Assembly: GCA_963710675.1 (NCBI GenBank)
Contig: CAVQBE010000010.1
Coordinates: 40,222 to 104,221 of the forward strand
Reading direction: 5' to 3'
DNA length: 64,000 nucleotides
Origin: JACCZX01 sp963710675
GTDB lineage: Bacteria; Pseudomonadota; Gammaproteobacteria; Burkholderiales; Burkholderiaceae_F
Numbering within the stretch: position 1 is the stretch's first letter; every line of letters begins with the position of its first letter. Positions 1 through 6,079 of this stretch are shown piece by piece. The notes under the pieces were generated by a model that was not told where the DNA came from, ran no database searches, and was given only the letters and a program-made list of their open reading frames with translations. The position numbers were made by a program, and so were the translations under genes.

Positions 1-1
1 A

Positions 2-376
2 ATCGTATGTATCGGCGAGACACTGCAGCAGCGGGAGGCGCAGCAAACGCATGCAGTGCTGAGTTCGCAATTGGCGTCCGTGCTCGATCGCATTGGCGTG
101 CAGGGTCTGTCGAGCGGAGCGTTGGCCTATGAGCCGGTGTGGGCGATTGGCACCGGCCGGACGGCAACCCCCGAACAGGCGCAGGAAGTGCACGCGGCTT
201 TGCGTGCGCAGATCGGACACACGGCTGAGCGCGTAAGGATTTTGTATGGCGGGAGCGTGAAGCCCGGCAACGCCGCCGAACTATTCGCACAGCCGGATAT
301 CGACGGAGGGCTGATCGGTGGAGCATCGCTGGTGGTAGCGGATTTTGTTGCGATTTGTGCTGCCGCGCCCAAGTAA
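2..376 (+). CDS. tpiA: Triosephosphate isomerase, C-terminal part (5' end outside window)
   Basis: The frame is open from the first bases and reads the TIM motif CIGET followed by REA...T, then the catalytic-glutamate segment YEPVWAIGTG and the phosphate-binding loop YGGSV near the end. This is the C-terminal half of the glycolytic enzyme that interconverts dihydroxyacetone phosphate and glyceraldehyde 3-phosphate in the cytosol. The stop TAA is at 374-376. An internal GTG at 56 is not the start, because the family sequence continues upstream of it. secG follows 37 bases later, the usual tpiA-secG pair of proteobacteria. Confidence 0.96.
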   Translation: MVCIGETLQQREAQQTHAVLSSQLASVLDRIGVQGLSSGALAYEPVWAIGTGRTATPEQAQEVHAALRAQIGHTAERVRILYGGSVKPGNAAELFAQPDIDGGLIGGASLVVADFVAICAAAPK

Positions 377-413
377 CATCGACCATTAACAAAGGTATGA
401 AGAAGGAATCGGT

Positions 414-854
414 ATGGCCTGGTTAACTACATTGCTGATTGTTGTGCAGGTGATTGCGGCCATTGCCGTCATCGTGTTGGTACTGCTCCAGCACGGCAAA
501 GGTGCAGATATGGGAGCGGCGTTCGGCGGCGGTGCATCTGGCAGCCTGTTCGGCGCCACCGGCTCTGCAAACTTTCTATCGCGCAGCACCGGCGTTGTGG
601 CGACGGTCTTTTTTCTGGCGACGCTTGGCCTCGCGTACACCGGAACCGAGAGCAAGCGACCAGCGTCCGATACGGGAGGTGTGATGGGAACCGTCCCGCC
701 GTCAACTCCCGCGCCCGCTCCGGCGCCGAAAGATATTCCAACGCCCAGTAGTCAAGCGCCACAAAGCGCGCCCGCCGCGGCCGTTCCTGCGGCGCCGGCG
801 CCCACTCCGGCGGCCACAGACGCTCCCGCCAAGCCCACCGATGTTCCGAAATGA
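414..854 (+). CDS. secG: Preprotein translocase subunit SecG
   Basis: SecG is the small inner-membrane subunit of the SecYEG protein-export channel. The 146-residue product has two hydrophobic segments (about residues 3-22 and 52-72) joined by the conserved cytoplasmic loop with LLQHGKGADMGAAFGGG. A Pro/Ala-rich tail from about residue 90 makes it longer than the roughly 110-residue E. coli protein; such tails are common in Burkholderiales. The start ATG at 414 is chosen because the family N-terminus begins there; GAAGGA at about 402-408 is the ribosome-binding site. A second ATG in the same GGTATG context lies 17 bases upstream (see findings). Confidence 0.95.
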   Translation: MAWLTTLLIVVQVIAAIAVIVLVLLQHGKGADMGAAFGGGASGSLFGATGSANFLSRSTGVVATVFFLATLGLAYTGTESKRPASDTGGVMGTVPPSTPAPAPAPKDIPTPSSQAPQSAPAAAVPAAPAPTPAATDAPAKPTDVPK

Positions 855-904
855 GCGAGGTGCAGCGAGGTAGTTGAGTTGCACCCTCGCTGTTGTATTG
901 CGCC

Positions 905-992
905 GCCCTCGCAGCCGCCTAAAGGGCGACGCAACTGATCGCGACGAGTGCATGTGCGCCCCGCGCAGCGGTCGCGTACACGAGAAGCACAT
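905..992 (+). repeat. Intergenic palindromic repeat, family A copy 1
   Basis: The stretch between secG and tRNA-Leu shares its core (CGAGTGCA, then GCGCAGCG, then GCGTACACGAG) with stretches before nuoG (5990-6074) and before the M50 protease (54146-54231). The left block (CGAGTG) and right block (CACGAG) can fold back around a GC-rich centre. This copy is the most divergent at its left end. It ends about 24 bases before the mature tRNA, so the tRNA promoter must lie in or beside it; TAAAAT at 994-999 is a possible -10 box, but I see no convincing -35. Confidence 0.6.
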
Positions 993-1015
993 GTAAAATC
1001 TGACGGTTTTCCACT

Positions 1016-1100
1016 GCCCACGTGGTGGAATTGGTAGACACACCATCTTGAGGGGGTGGCGGCGAAAGCCGTGGGAGTTCGAGTCTCCCCGTGGGCACCA
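1016..1100 (+). tRNA. tRNA-Leu (anticodon GAG)
   Basis: The acceptor stem GCCCACG (1016-1022) pairs perfectly with CGTGGGC near the 3' end, and CCA is encoded at 1098-1100. A D-arm with GGTAGACA, an anticodon stem CCATC/GGTGG around the loop TTGAGGG (anticodon GAG, reading CUC/CUU), a long variable arm typical of leucine tRNAs, and a T-arm with GTTCGAGTC are all visible. The 85-base length fits a class II tRNA. It sits directly before nuoA, only 15 bases from that gene's likely start codon. Confidence 0.97.
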
Positions 1101-1115
1101 CGAAGCAGCCACACA

Positions 1116-1481
1116 GTGATTCTCGAAAACTACCTTCCGATTTTGCTGTTCATACTGGTTGGCCTTGCAATAGGGGCAGCACCTTTGTTGCTCGGTGCAG
1201 TGCTCGGTCCCCGCAAGCCCGATCCCGAAAAGACATCTCCCTATGAGTGCGGGTTCGAGGCATTCGAAGATGCCCGTATGAAGTTCGACGTTCGGTATTA
1301 CCTGGTGGCGATCCTCTTCATCATCTTCGATCTTGAAATTGCTTTCCTTTTTCCTTGGGGAGTGGTGCTTGCCGACCTTGGAGTCTGGAGTGCGGGCTTC
1401 TGGGCCATGATGCTGTTTCTTGCCATTCTGACGGTTGGCTTCATCTACGAGTGGAAAAAAGGCGCACTGGACTGGGAATGA
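1116..1481 (+). CDS. nuoA: NADH-quinone oxidoreductase subunit A
   Basis: NuoA is a small membrane subunit of respiratory complex I at the junction of the peripheral and membrane arms. The 121-residue product has three hydrophobic segments and the family signature YECGFE. It also has MKFDVRYYLVAILFIIFD, which carries conserved acidic residues. The start is taken as GTG at 1116 (protein beginning VILENYLP), which matches the family N-terminus. An in-frame ATG at 1056 lies inside the tRNA and is rejected. No good Shine-Dalgarno sequence is seen in the 15 bases after the tRNA. First gene of the nuoA-N operon. Confidence 0.93.
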   Translation: MILENYLPILLFILVGLAIGAAPLLLGAVLGPRKPDPEKTSPYECGFEAFEDARMKFDVRYYLVAILFIIFDLEIAFLFPWGVVLADLGVWSAGFWAMMLFLAILTVGFIYEWKKGALDWE

Positions 1482-1534
1482 ACATGATTAGCCCGATGGC
1501 GCCTCACGTTTGTTCGCTGCCTCCCGCGGGGGCG

Positions 1535-1568
1535 CAGTCCTCCCTTGGGGCGGCCCGGCGGAGGACTG
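1535..1568 (+). promoter_or_regulatory. Hairpin containing the nuoB ribosome-binding site (repeat family B-like, copy 1)
   Basis: CAGTCCTCC at 1535-1543 and GGAGGACTG at 1560-1568 are perfect 9-base inverted repeats. The right arm contains the Shine-Dalgarno GGAGGA and ends one base before the nuoB ATG (1569). The loop CTTGGGGCGG resembles the centre of the repeats before nuoE and kdsA. If folded in mRNA, the site would hide the nuoB ribosome-binding site. Whether it regulates translation is inference. Confidence 0.6.
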
Positions 1569-2045
1569 ATGGCTCTTGAAGGTCACCTGAACGAAGGCTT
1601 CGTCACGACCAGCGTCGACAAGGTGCTGAACTGGTCGAAGACCGGCTCACTCTGGCCGATGACGTTCGGCCTGGCGTGCTGCGCGGTCGAGATGATGCAC
1701 GCCGGTGCTGCTCGCTATGACCTCGATCGCTTCGGTATTTTCTTTCGTCCGAGTCCGCGGCAGTCGGATCTGATGATCGTGGCCGGCACCCTCTGCAACA
1801 AGATGGCGCCGGCCTTGCGCAAGGTTTATGACCAGATGGCCGAGCCGCGCTGGGTCATCAGCATGGGTTCATGCGCGAATGGTGGCGGGTATTACCACTA
1901 CAGCTACTCAGTCGTGCGCGGCTGCGACAGGATTGTGCCGGTCGATGTCTACGTGCCGGGATGTCCACCGACCGCAGAAGCGCTGATCTACGGAATCATT
2001 CAGTTGCAAAACAAGATTCGTCGCACGAACACCATCGCCCGTTGA
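1569..2045 (+). CDS. nuoB: NADH-quinone oxidoreductase subunit B
   Basis: NuoB is the peripheral-arm subunit that binds the terminal iron-sulfur cluster N2, which passes electrons to quinone. The 158-residue protein has the four expected ligands: adjacent Cys37-Cys38 (ACCAVEMM), Cys102 (GSCANGGG) and Cys132 (VPGCPP). The ATG at 1569 is preferred over an upstream in-frame codon at 1545 because GGAGGA lies just before it and the family N-terminus begins here. The stop overlaps the nuoC start (TGATG), implying translational coupling. Confidence 0.97.
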   Translation: MALEGHLNEGFVTTSVDKVLNWSKTGSLWPMTFGLACCAVEMMHAGAARYDLDRFGIFFRPSPRQSDLMIVAGTLCNKMAPALRKVYDQMAEPRWVISMGSCANGGGYYHYSYSVVRGCDRIVPVDVYVPGCPPTAEALIYGIIQLQNKIRRTNTIAR

Positions 2046-2644
2046 TGAACCCGCTGGATGACCTGTCCGAACGTTTGAGGTCGGCGCTGGGCGACAGGCT
2101 GCAGTCGCTAGTCATCGCCCTCGATGAGGTGACGATTGTCATCAAGGGGTCGGATCACTTGTCGGTTGCTAGAACCTTGCGCGACGATTCCATGCTTGCG
2201 TTCGAGCAATTGATCGATCTGTGTGGCGTCGATTACTCCTCGTATGGCGAAGGTGCCTGGGACGGGGCGCGCTATGCGGTGGTCATGCATCTGCTGTCAC
2301 TGAAGCACAACTGGCGCATTCGTGTGCGCTCATTCTGCGCCGATGATGATCTACCGCTGGTTGAATCGGTGACTGGCGTGTGGGCCGCTGCGAACTGGTT
2401 CGAGCGCGAAGCGTTCGATCTGTATGGGATCGTGTTCGACGGGCATCCCGATCTGCGGCGGCTGTTGACCGACTACGGCTTCGTCGGCCACCCATTTCGC
2501 AAGGACTTTCCAATCTCAGGTTATGTCGAGATGCGGTACGACCCGGAACAGAAAAGGGTGATCTATCAGCCGGTAACGATCGAGCCGCGGGAAATCGTGC
2601 CGCGTGTGATTCGTGAAGAGAACTACGGCCAGGGGCGTAAGTAA
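2045..2644 (+). CDS. nuoC: NADH-quinone oxidoreductase subunit C
   Basis: NuoC is a 30-kDa-type peripheral subunit of complex I that lies against NuoD near the quinone site. The 199-residue product shows the signature WFEREAFDLYGI with the following HPDLRRLLTDYGF and GHPFRKDFP. The ATG at 2045 overlaps the nuoB stop (TGATG); a longer reading of the frame from 1871 runs through nuoB and is not the gene. The stop TAA (2642-2644) overlaps an ATG that begins a duplicate of the nuoD start rather than nuoD itself. nuoC and nuoD are separate genes here, not fused as in E. coli. Confidence 0.96.
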   Translation: MNPLDDLSERLRSALGDRLQSLVIALDEVTIVIKGSDHLSVARTLRDDSMLAFEQLIDLCGVDYSSYGEGAWDGARYAVVMHLLSLKHNWRIRVRSFCADDDLPLVESVTGVWAAANWFEREAFDLYGIVFDGHPDLRRLLTDYGFVGHPFRKDFPISGYVEMRYDPEQKRVIYQPVTIEPREIVPRVIREENYGQGRK

Positions 2645-2790
2645 TGGCCGAGATCAAGAACTACACATTGAACTTTGTCTCCGGCCGCCACGCTTCGCGC
2701 GGCTTAACTTGCTTGCGCAAGTTAGCCTACGACGAAGTTGAGCTGCCATCCCGCTGCGCGTGCTGTGTCAGCTTCGGTGGGCGTAGATAG
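2644..2790 (+). other. Duplicate of the nuoD start leading a 48-codon mini-ORF
   Basis: From the ATG that overlaps the nuoC stop, the first 11 codons read MAEIKNYTLNF, identical to the start of NuoD at 2794, but five of the codons differ synonymously. After codon 11 the frame leaves the NuoD sequence, passes through an inserted block with a perfect hairpin (TAACTTGC at 2705-2712, GCAAGTTA at 2717-2724), and stops at TAG 2788-2790, three bases before the real nuoD ATG. It may be a relic of the original nuoD start or a translated leader that couples nuoC to nuoD. No function is known for it. Confidence 0.65.
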
Positions 2791-2793
2791 GTC

Positions 2794-4047
2794 ATGGCTG
2801 AGATCAAGAATTACACGCTCAATTTTGGACCGCAACACCCTGCAGCGCACGGTGTGCTGCGATTGGTGCTAGAGCTCGATGGCGAAGTCATCGAGCGGGC
2901 CGATCCGCATATCGGGCTTCTGCACCGTGCAACCGAAAAGCTTGCAGAGACGCGCACGTACTTGCAGTCGGTGCCTTACATGGACCGGCTCGACTACGTG
3001 TCGATGATGTGCAACGAGCACGCCTACGTGATGGCGATCGAGAAGCTTCTCGGCGTCGACGTGCCGATTCGTGCGCAGTACATCCGCGTGATGTTCGATG
3101 AGCTGACGCGCCTGATGAATCACCTGCTGTGGATCGGCGCGCACGGGCTCGATGTTGGCGCGATGGCGGTGTTTTTGTACGCGTTTCGCGAGCGTGAAGA
3201 TCTGATGGACATGTACGAAGCGGTGTCCGGCGCGCGGATGCACGCGGCTTACTACCGGCCTGGCGGCGTTTATCGCGATCTGCCCGGCGCGATGCCGCAA
3301 CATAAGAACACGAAATATCGCAGTGAGCAGGACATCAAGCGTCTGAACGAAAACCGCCAGGGATCGCTGCTCGACTTCATCGAGGACTTCACCGACCGTT
3401 TTCCGAAGCATGTCGACGAATACGAAACGTTGCTGACCGACAATCGAATCTGGAAGCAGCGTCTGGTCGGCATCGGCGTGGTGTCGCCGGAGCGCGCGCT
3501 GCAGCTTGGCTTCACAGGACCGATGCTGCGCGGCTCTGGAATCGAATGGGATCTGCGGCGCAAGCAGCCCTACGAGGTCTATGACAAGCTCGAGTTCGCG
3601 ATTCCGGTCGGCAAGAATGGCGACTGCTATGACCGTTACCTGGTACGTGTCGCCGAGATGCGTCAGAGCAACTCAATCATCAGGCAGTGCATCGCGTGGT
3701 TGCGCGCCAACCCTGGCCCGGTGATGACCGACGACCACAAGGTCGCGCCACCGTCGCGCGTCGACATGAAGACGGGTATGGAAGACCTGATTCATCACTT
3801 CAAGCTGTTTACCGAGGGGTTTCACGTGCCCCCGGGCGAGGTCTACGCCGCGGTCGAACATCCGAAAGGCGAATTCGGCATCTATTTGATTTCCGATGGT
3901 GCCAATAAACCGTATCGCCTAAAAATTCGCGCCGCCGGCTTTCCACATCTGCAGTCGCTCGATGAAATGGCGCGCGGTCACATGATTGCCGATGCGGTGA
4001 CGATCATCGGAACGCAGGACATCGTGTTCGGAGAGATTGACCGATGA
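2794..4047 (+). CDS. nuoD: NADH-quinone oxidoreductase subunit D
   Basis: NuoD is the 49-kDa-type subunit, related to the large subunit of NiFe hydrogenases, that forms the quinone-binding cavity with NuoB. The 417-residue product starts MAEIKNYTLNFGPQHPAAHG, containing the conserved GPQHPAAHG of the quinone pocket, and has HIGLLHRATEKL and MNHLLWIGAHG. It ends at the usual family C-terminus (TQDIVFGEIDR). The ATG at 2794 is chosen over 2644 because only this copy continues into the full protein. The ribosome-binding site just upstream is weak (GATAGG). Confidence 0.97.
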   Translation: MAEIKNYTLNFGPQHPAAHGVLRLVLELDGEVIERADPHIGLLHRATEKLAETRTYLQSVPYMDRLDYVSMMCNEHAYVMAIEKLLGVDVPIRAQYIRVMFDELTRLMNHLLWIGAHGLDVGAMAVFLYAFREREDLMDMYEAVSGARMHAAYYRPGGVYRDLPGAMPQHKNTKYRSEQDIKRLNENRQGSLLDFIEDFTDRFPKHVDEYETLLTDNRIWKQRLVGIGVVSPERALQLGFTGPMLRGSGIEWDLRRKQPYEVYDKLEFAIPVGKNGDCYDRYLVRVAEMRQSNSIIRQCIAWLRANPGPVMTDDHKVAPPSRVDMKTGMEDLIHHFKLFTEGFHVPPGEVYAAVEHPKGEFGIYLISDGANKPYRLKIRAAGFPHLQSLDEMARGHMIADAVTIIGTQDIVFGEIDR

Positions 4048-4120
4048 GCGCCGCCGGGCCGCTCCCAAGGCGCTCGCTCCCCCTTGGGGGGACCGGCGCG
4101 CAGCGCCGTAGGGGGCAAAC
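4045..4120 (+). repeat. Intergenic palindromic repeat, family B copy 2, carrying the nuoE ribosome-binding site
   Basis: Begins with the TGA that stops nuoD and ends at the nuoE ATG. CCCCCT at 4079-4084 can pair with AGGGGG at 4110-4115, enclosing an inner GGCGC-gca-GCGCC hairpin. AGGGGG lies five bases before ATG and is the only Shine-Dalgarno-like sequence for nuoE. The left part (TGAGCGC, GCCGGGCCG, CCCAAG) recurs before kdsA at 30534-30620. GC-rich repeats of this general form are familiar from Burkholderiales genomes. Confidence 0.75.
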
Positions 4121-4633
4121 ATGAGCGCGCTCCCTCAGTCGAAGCTATTGCTGTCCGCCGACGCATATCGTCGAATCGATCGCGAAGCTACGAAGTTTCC
4201 TCCAGAGCAGCGCCGCTCGACAGTGATGGCTGCGCTTGCGATTGCTCAGGACGAGCTCGGCTGGTTATCGAAGGAAGCGATCGAAGAAGTCGCTGACTAT
4301 CTCGGAATGCCGCCCATCGCAGTTTATGAAGTCGCGACGTTCTACAGCATGTACAACCTGAAGCCTGTTGGCCGTCACAAGATTGCGATCTGCACCAATC
4401 TGCCGTGCGCGCTATCGGGCGCCACGCGCGCTGCCGAACATCTGAAGCGGCGGCTTGGCATTGGCTTCAACGAAACAACGGCCGATGGCGCTTTCACCCT
4501 CAGAGAAGGCGAATGCTTCGGAGCCTGCGGTGATGCGCCGGTGCTTCTGGTGAACAACAAGCGCATGGAGAGCTTCATGAGCAATGAAAAGCTCGACGCG
4601 CTGTTGTCTGAACTGGAGTTGGCCGCACGATGA
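4121..4633 (+). CDS. nuoE: NADH-quinone oxidoreductase subunit E
   Basis: NuoE is the 24-kDa-type subunit of the NADH-oxidising module with a thioredoxin-like fold and the [2Fe-2S] cluster N1a. The 170-residue product has all four ligands: Cys91 and Cys96 (CTNLPC), Cys132 and Cys136 (CFGAC). The start at 4121 follows the repeat-borne AGGGGG. The gene overlaps nuoF by four bases (ATGA), so the two should be translationally coupled, as expected for partners in the NuoEFG module. Confidence 0.96.
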   Translation: MSALPQSKLLLSADAYRRIDREATKFPPEQRRSTVMAALAIAQDELGWLSKEAIEEVADYLGMPPIAVYEVATFYSMYNLKPVGRHKIAICTNLPCALSGATRAAEHLKRRLGIGFNETTADGAFTLREGECFGACGDAPVLLVNNKRMESFMSNEKLDALLSELELAAR

Positions 4634-5946
4634 GCTTGCAGACGTGCTTCCACGGCCGGCACCTGAGCCCGATGATTCTTTTGGGGCTCGATGGCAACAA
4701 CTGGAACTTGAAGGGTTACGAGGCGCGCGGGGGCTATCAGGCGCTACGTAAAATTCTTGACGACAAGTTGACGCCCGACGCTGTTATTGCGGAAGTGAAA
4801 AAGTCTGCGCTGCGCGGTCGCGGCGGCGCGGGGTTCCCGACGGGGCTCAAGTGGAGCTTCATGCCGAAGCAATACACCGGGCAGAAATATCTGGTCTGCA
4901 ATTCTGATGAAGGTGAGCCTGGCACGTTCAAGGATCGCGACATCCTGCGCTACAACCCGCACATCGTGATCGAAGGCATGGCGATCGCCGCCTATGCAAT
5001 GGGGATTTCGGTCGGCTACAACTACATCCACGGTGAAACGTGGGCGGAGTACGAGCGCTTCGAGGAAGCATTGGCCGAAGCACGCGATGCGGGCTATCTG
5101 GGCGCAAAGATTCTGGGCTCTGAGTATTCGTTCGAGCTGCATGCGGTGCATGGCTACGGCGCTTATATCTGCGGTGAAGAGACGGCGTTGCTTGAGTCGC
5201 TCGAAGGCAAGAAGGGATTTCCGCGCTTCAAGCCGCCGTTTCCGGCGAGTTACGGTTTGTACGGCAAGCCAACGACGATCAACAACACTGAAACGTTCGC
5301 AGCGGTACCGTTCATCATCACCCAGGGCGGTGACAAGTTTCTCGAGATCGGCCGCCAGAACAACGGCGGAACCAAGATATTTTCGGTGTCCGGTGATGTG
5401 ACGTATCCAGGCAATTATGAAGTGCCACTCGGCACACCGTTCGCAAAGCTGCTCGAACTGGCTGGCGGAATGCGCGATGGAAAGAAAATCAAGGGCGTGA
5501 TCCCAGGTGGCTCATCGATGCCGGTCGTGCAGGGTGACGTCATGATGGCGACCGACATGGACTACGACTCGATCGCCAAGGCCGGCTCGATGCTCGGCTC
5601 GGGCGCGGTGATCGTGATGAACGAGACGCGTTGCATGGTTCGAGCTGCCGAGAGGCTTGCGTACTTCTATTACGAGGAAAGCTGCGGCCAGTGCACGCCG
5701 TGCCGTGAAGGCACCGGCTGGCTCTATCGAATTATTCACCGCATCGAACACGGTGAAGGGCGACCCGAGGATCTCGATTTGTTGAACTCGCTTGCCGACA
5801 ACATCCAGGGCAGAACGATCTGCGCACTCGGTGACGCGGCCGCGATGCCCGTGCGCGCGTTTGTCAAGCACTATCGCGCGGAGTTTGAGCATCACATCAA
5901 GCATGGACGTTGTCTTGTGCATCAGCACGAACCGGAGCTCGTGTGA
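4630..5946 (+). CDS. nuoF: NADH-quinone oxidoreductase subunit F
   Basis: NuoF carries FMN and the NADH-binding site and is where electrons enter complex I. The 438-residue product has the glycine-rich nucleotide loop GRGGAGFPTG near residue 60, the FMN-binding NSDEGEPGTFKDR, and the N3 [4Fe-4S] ligands Cys352, Cys355 and Cys358 (CGQCTPC) with Cys398 (TICALGD). The start overlaps the nuoE stop. The first 15 or so residues are less conserved, so a slightly later start is possible. Confidence 0.96.
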   Translation: MSLQTCFHGRHLSPMILLGLDGNNWNLKGYEARGGYQALRKILDDKLTPDAVIAEVKKSALRGRGGAGFPTGLKWSFMPKQYTGQKYLVCNSDEGEPGTFKDRDILRYNPHIVIEGMAIAAYAMGISVGYNYIHGETWAEYERFEEALAEARDAGYLGAKILGSEYSFELHAVHGYGAYICGEETALLESLEGKKGFPRFKPPFPASYGLYGKPTTINNTETFAAVPFIITQGGDKFLEIGRQNNGGTKIFSVSGDVTYPGNYEVPLGTPFAKLLELAGGMRDGKKIKGVIPGGSSMPVVQGDVMMATDMDYDSIAKAGSMLGSGAVIVMNETRCMVRAAERLAYFYYEESCGQCTPCREGTGWLYRIIHRIEHGEGRPEDLDLLNSLADNIQGRTICALGDAAAMPVRAFVKHYRAEFEHHIKHGRCLVHQHEPELV

Positions 5947-5989
5947 AGTATCCGATACGGGTTTGCTTGCAGTTGTCATCCGGACGGGC

Positions 5990-6074
5990 GCGCGGCCGCC
6001 CGAAGCCCATCCGCCTAGCTAATCGCTTCGAGTGCACCTGCGTCCGCGCAGCGGGCGTGGACACGAGGAGCGCT
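5990..6074 (+). repeat. Intergenic palindromic repeat, family A copy 2
   Basis: The 133 bases between nuoF and nuoG hold a sequence closely related to 54146-54231: CGCGGCCG, CCGAAG, CGCCTA-CTAATCG, CGAGTGCAC, GCGCAGCG, ACACGAG. The outer blocks CGCTTCGAGTG and CACGAGGAGCG can pair imperfectly into a hairpin. The right end contains GAGGAG (6065-6070), which probably serves as the nuoG ribosome-binding site. Confidence 0.65.
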
Positions 6075-6079
6075 GAATA

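Noticed and set aside
4044..4128. 8-base target-site duplication (ATGAGCGC) around the family B repeat before nuoE
   Set aside because: The left TGAGCGC is also present at the left end of the copy before kdsA, where no matching right copy exists, so it is probably part of the repeat; kept only as a possibility in the findings.
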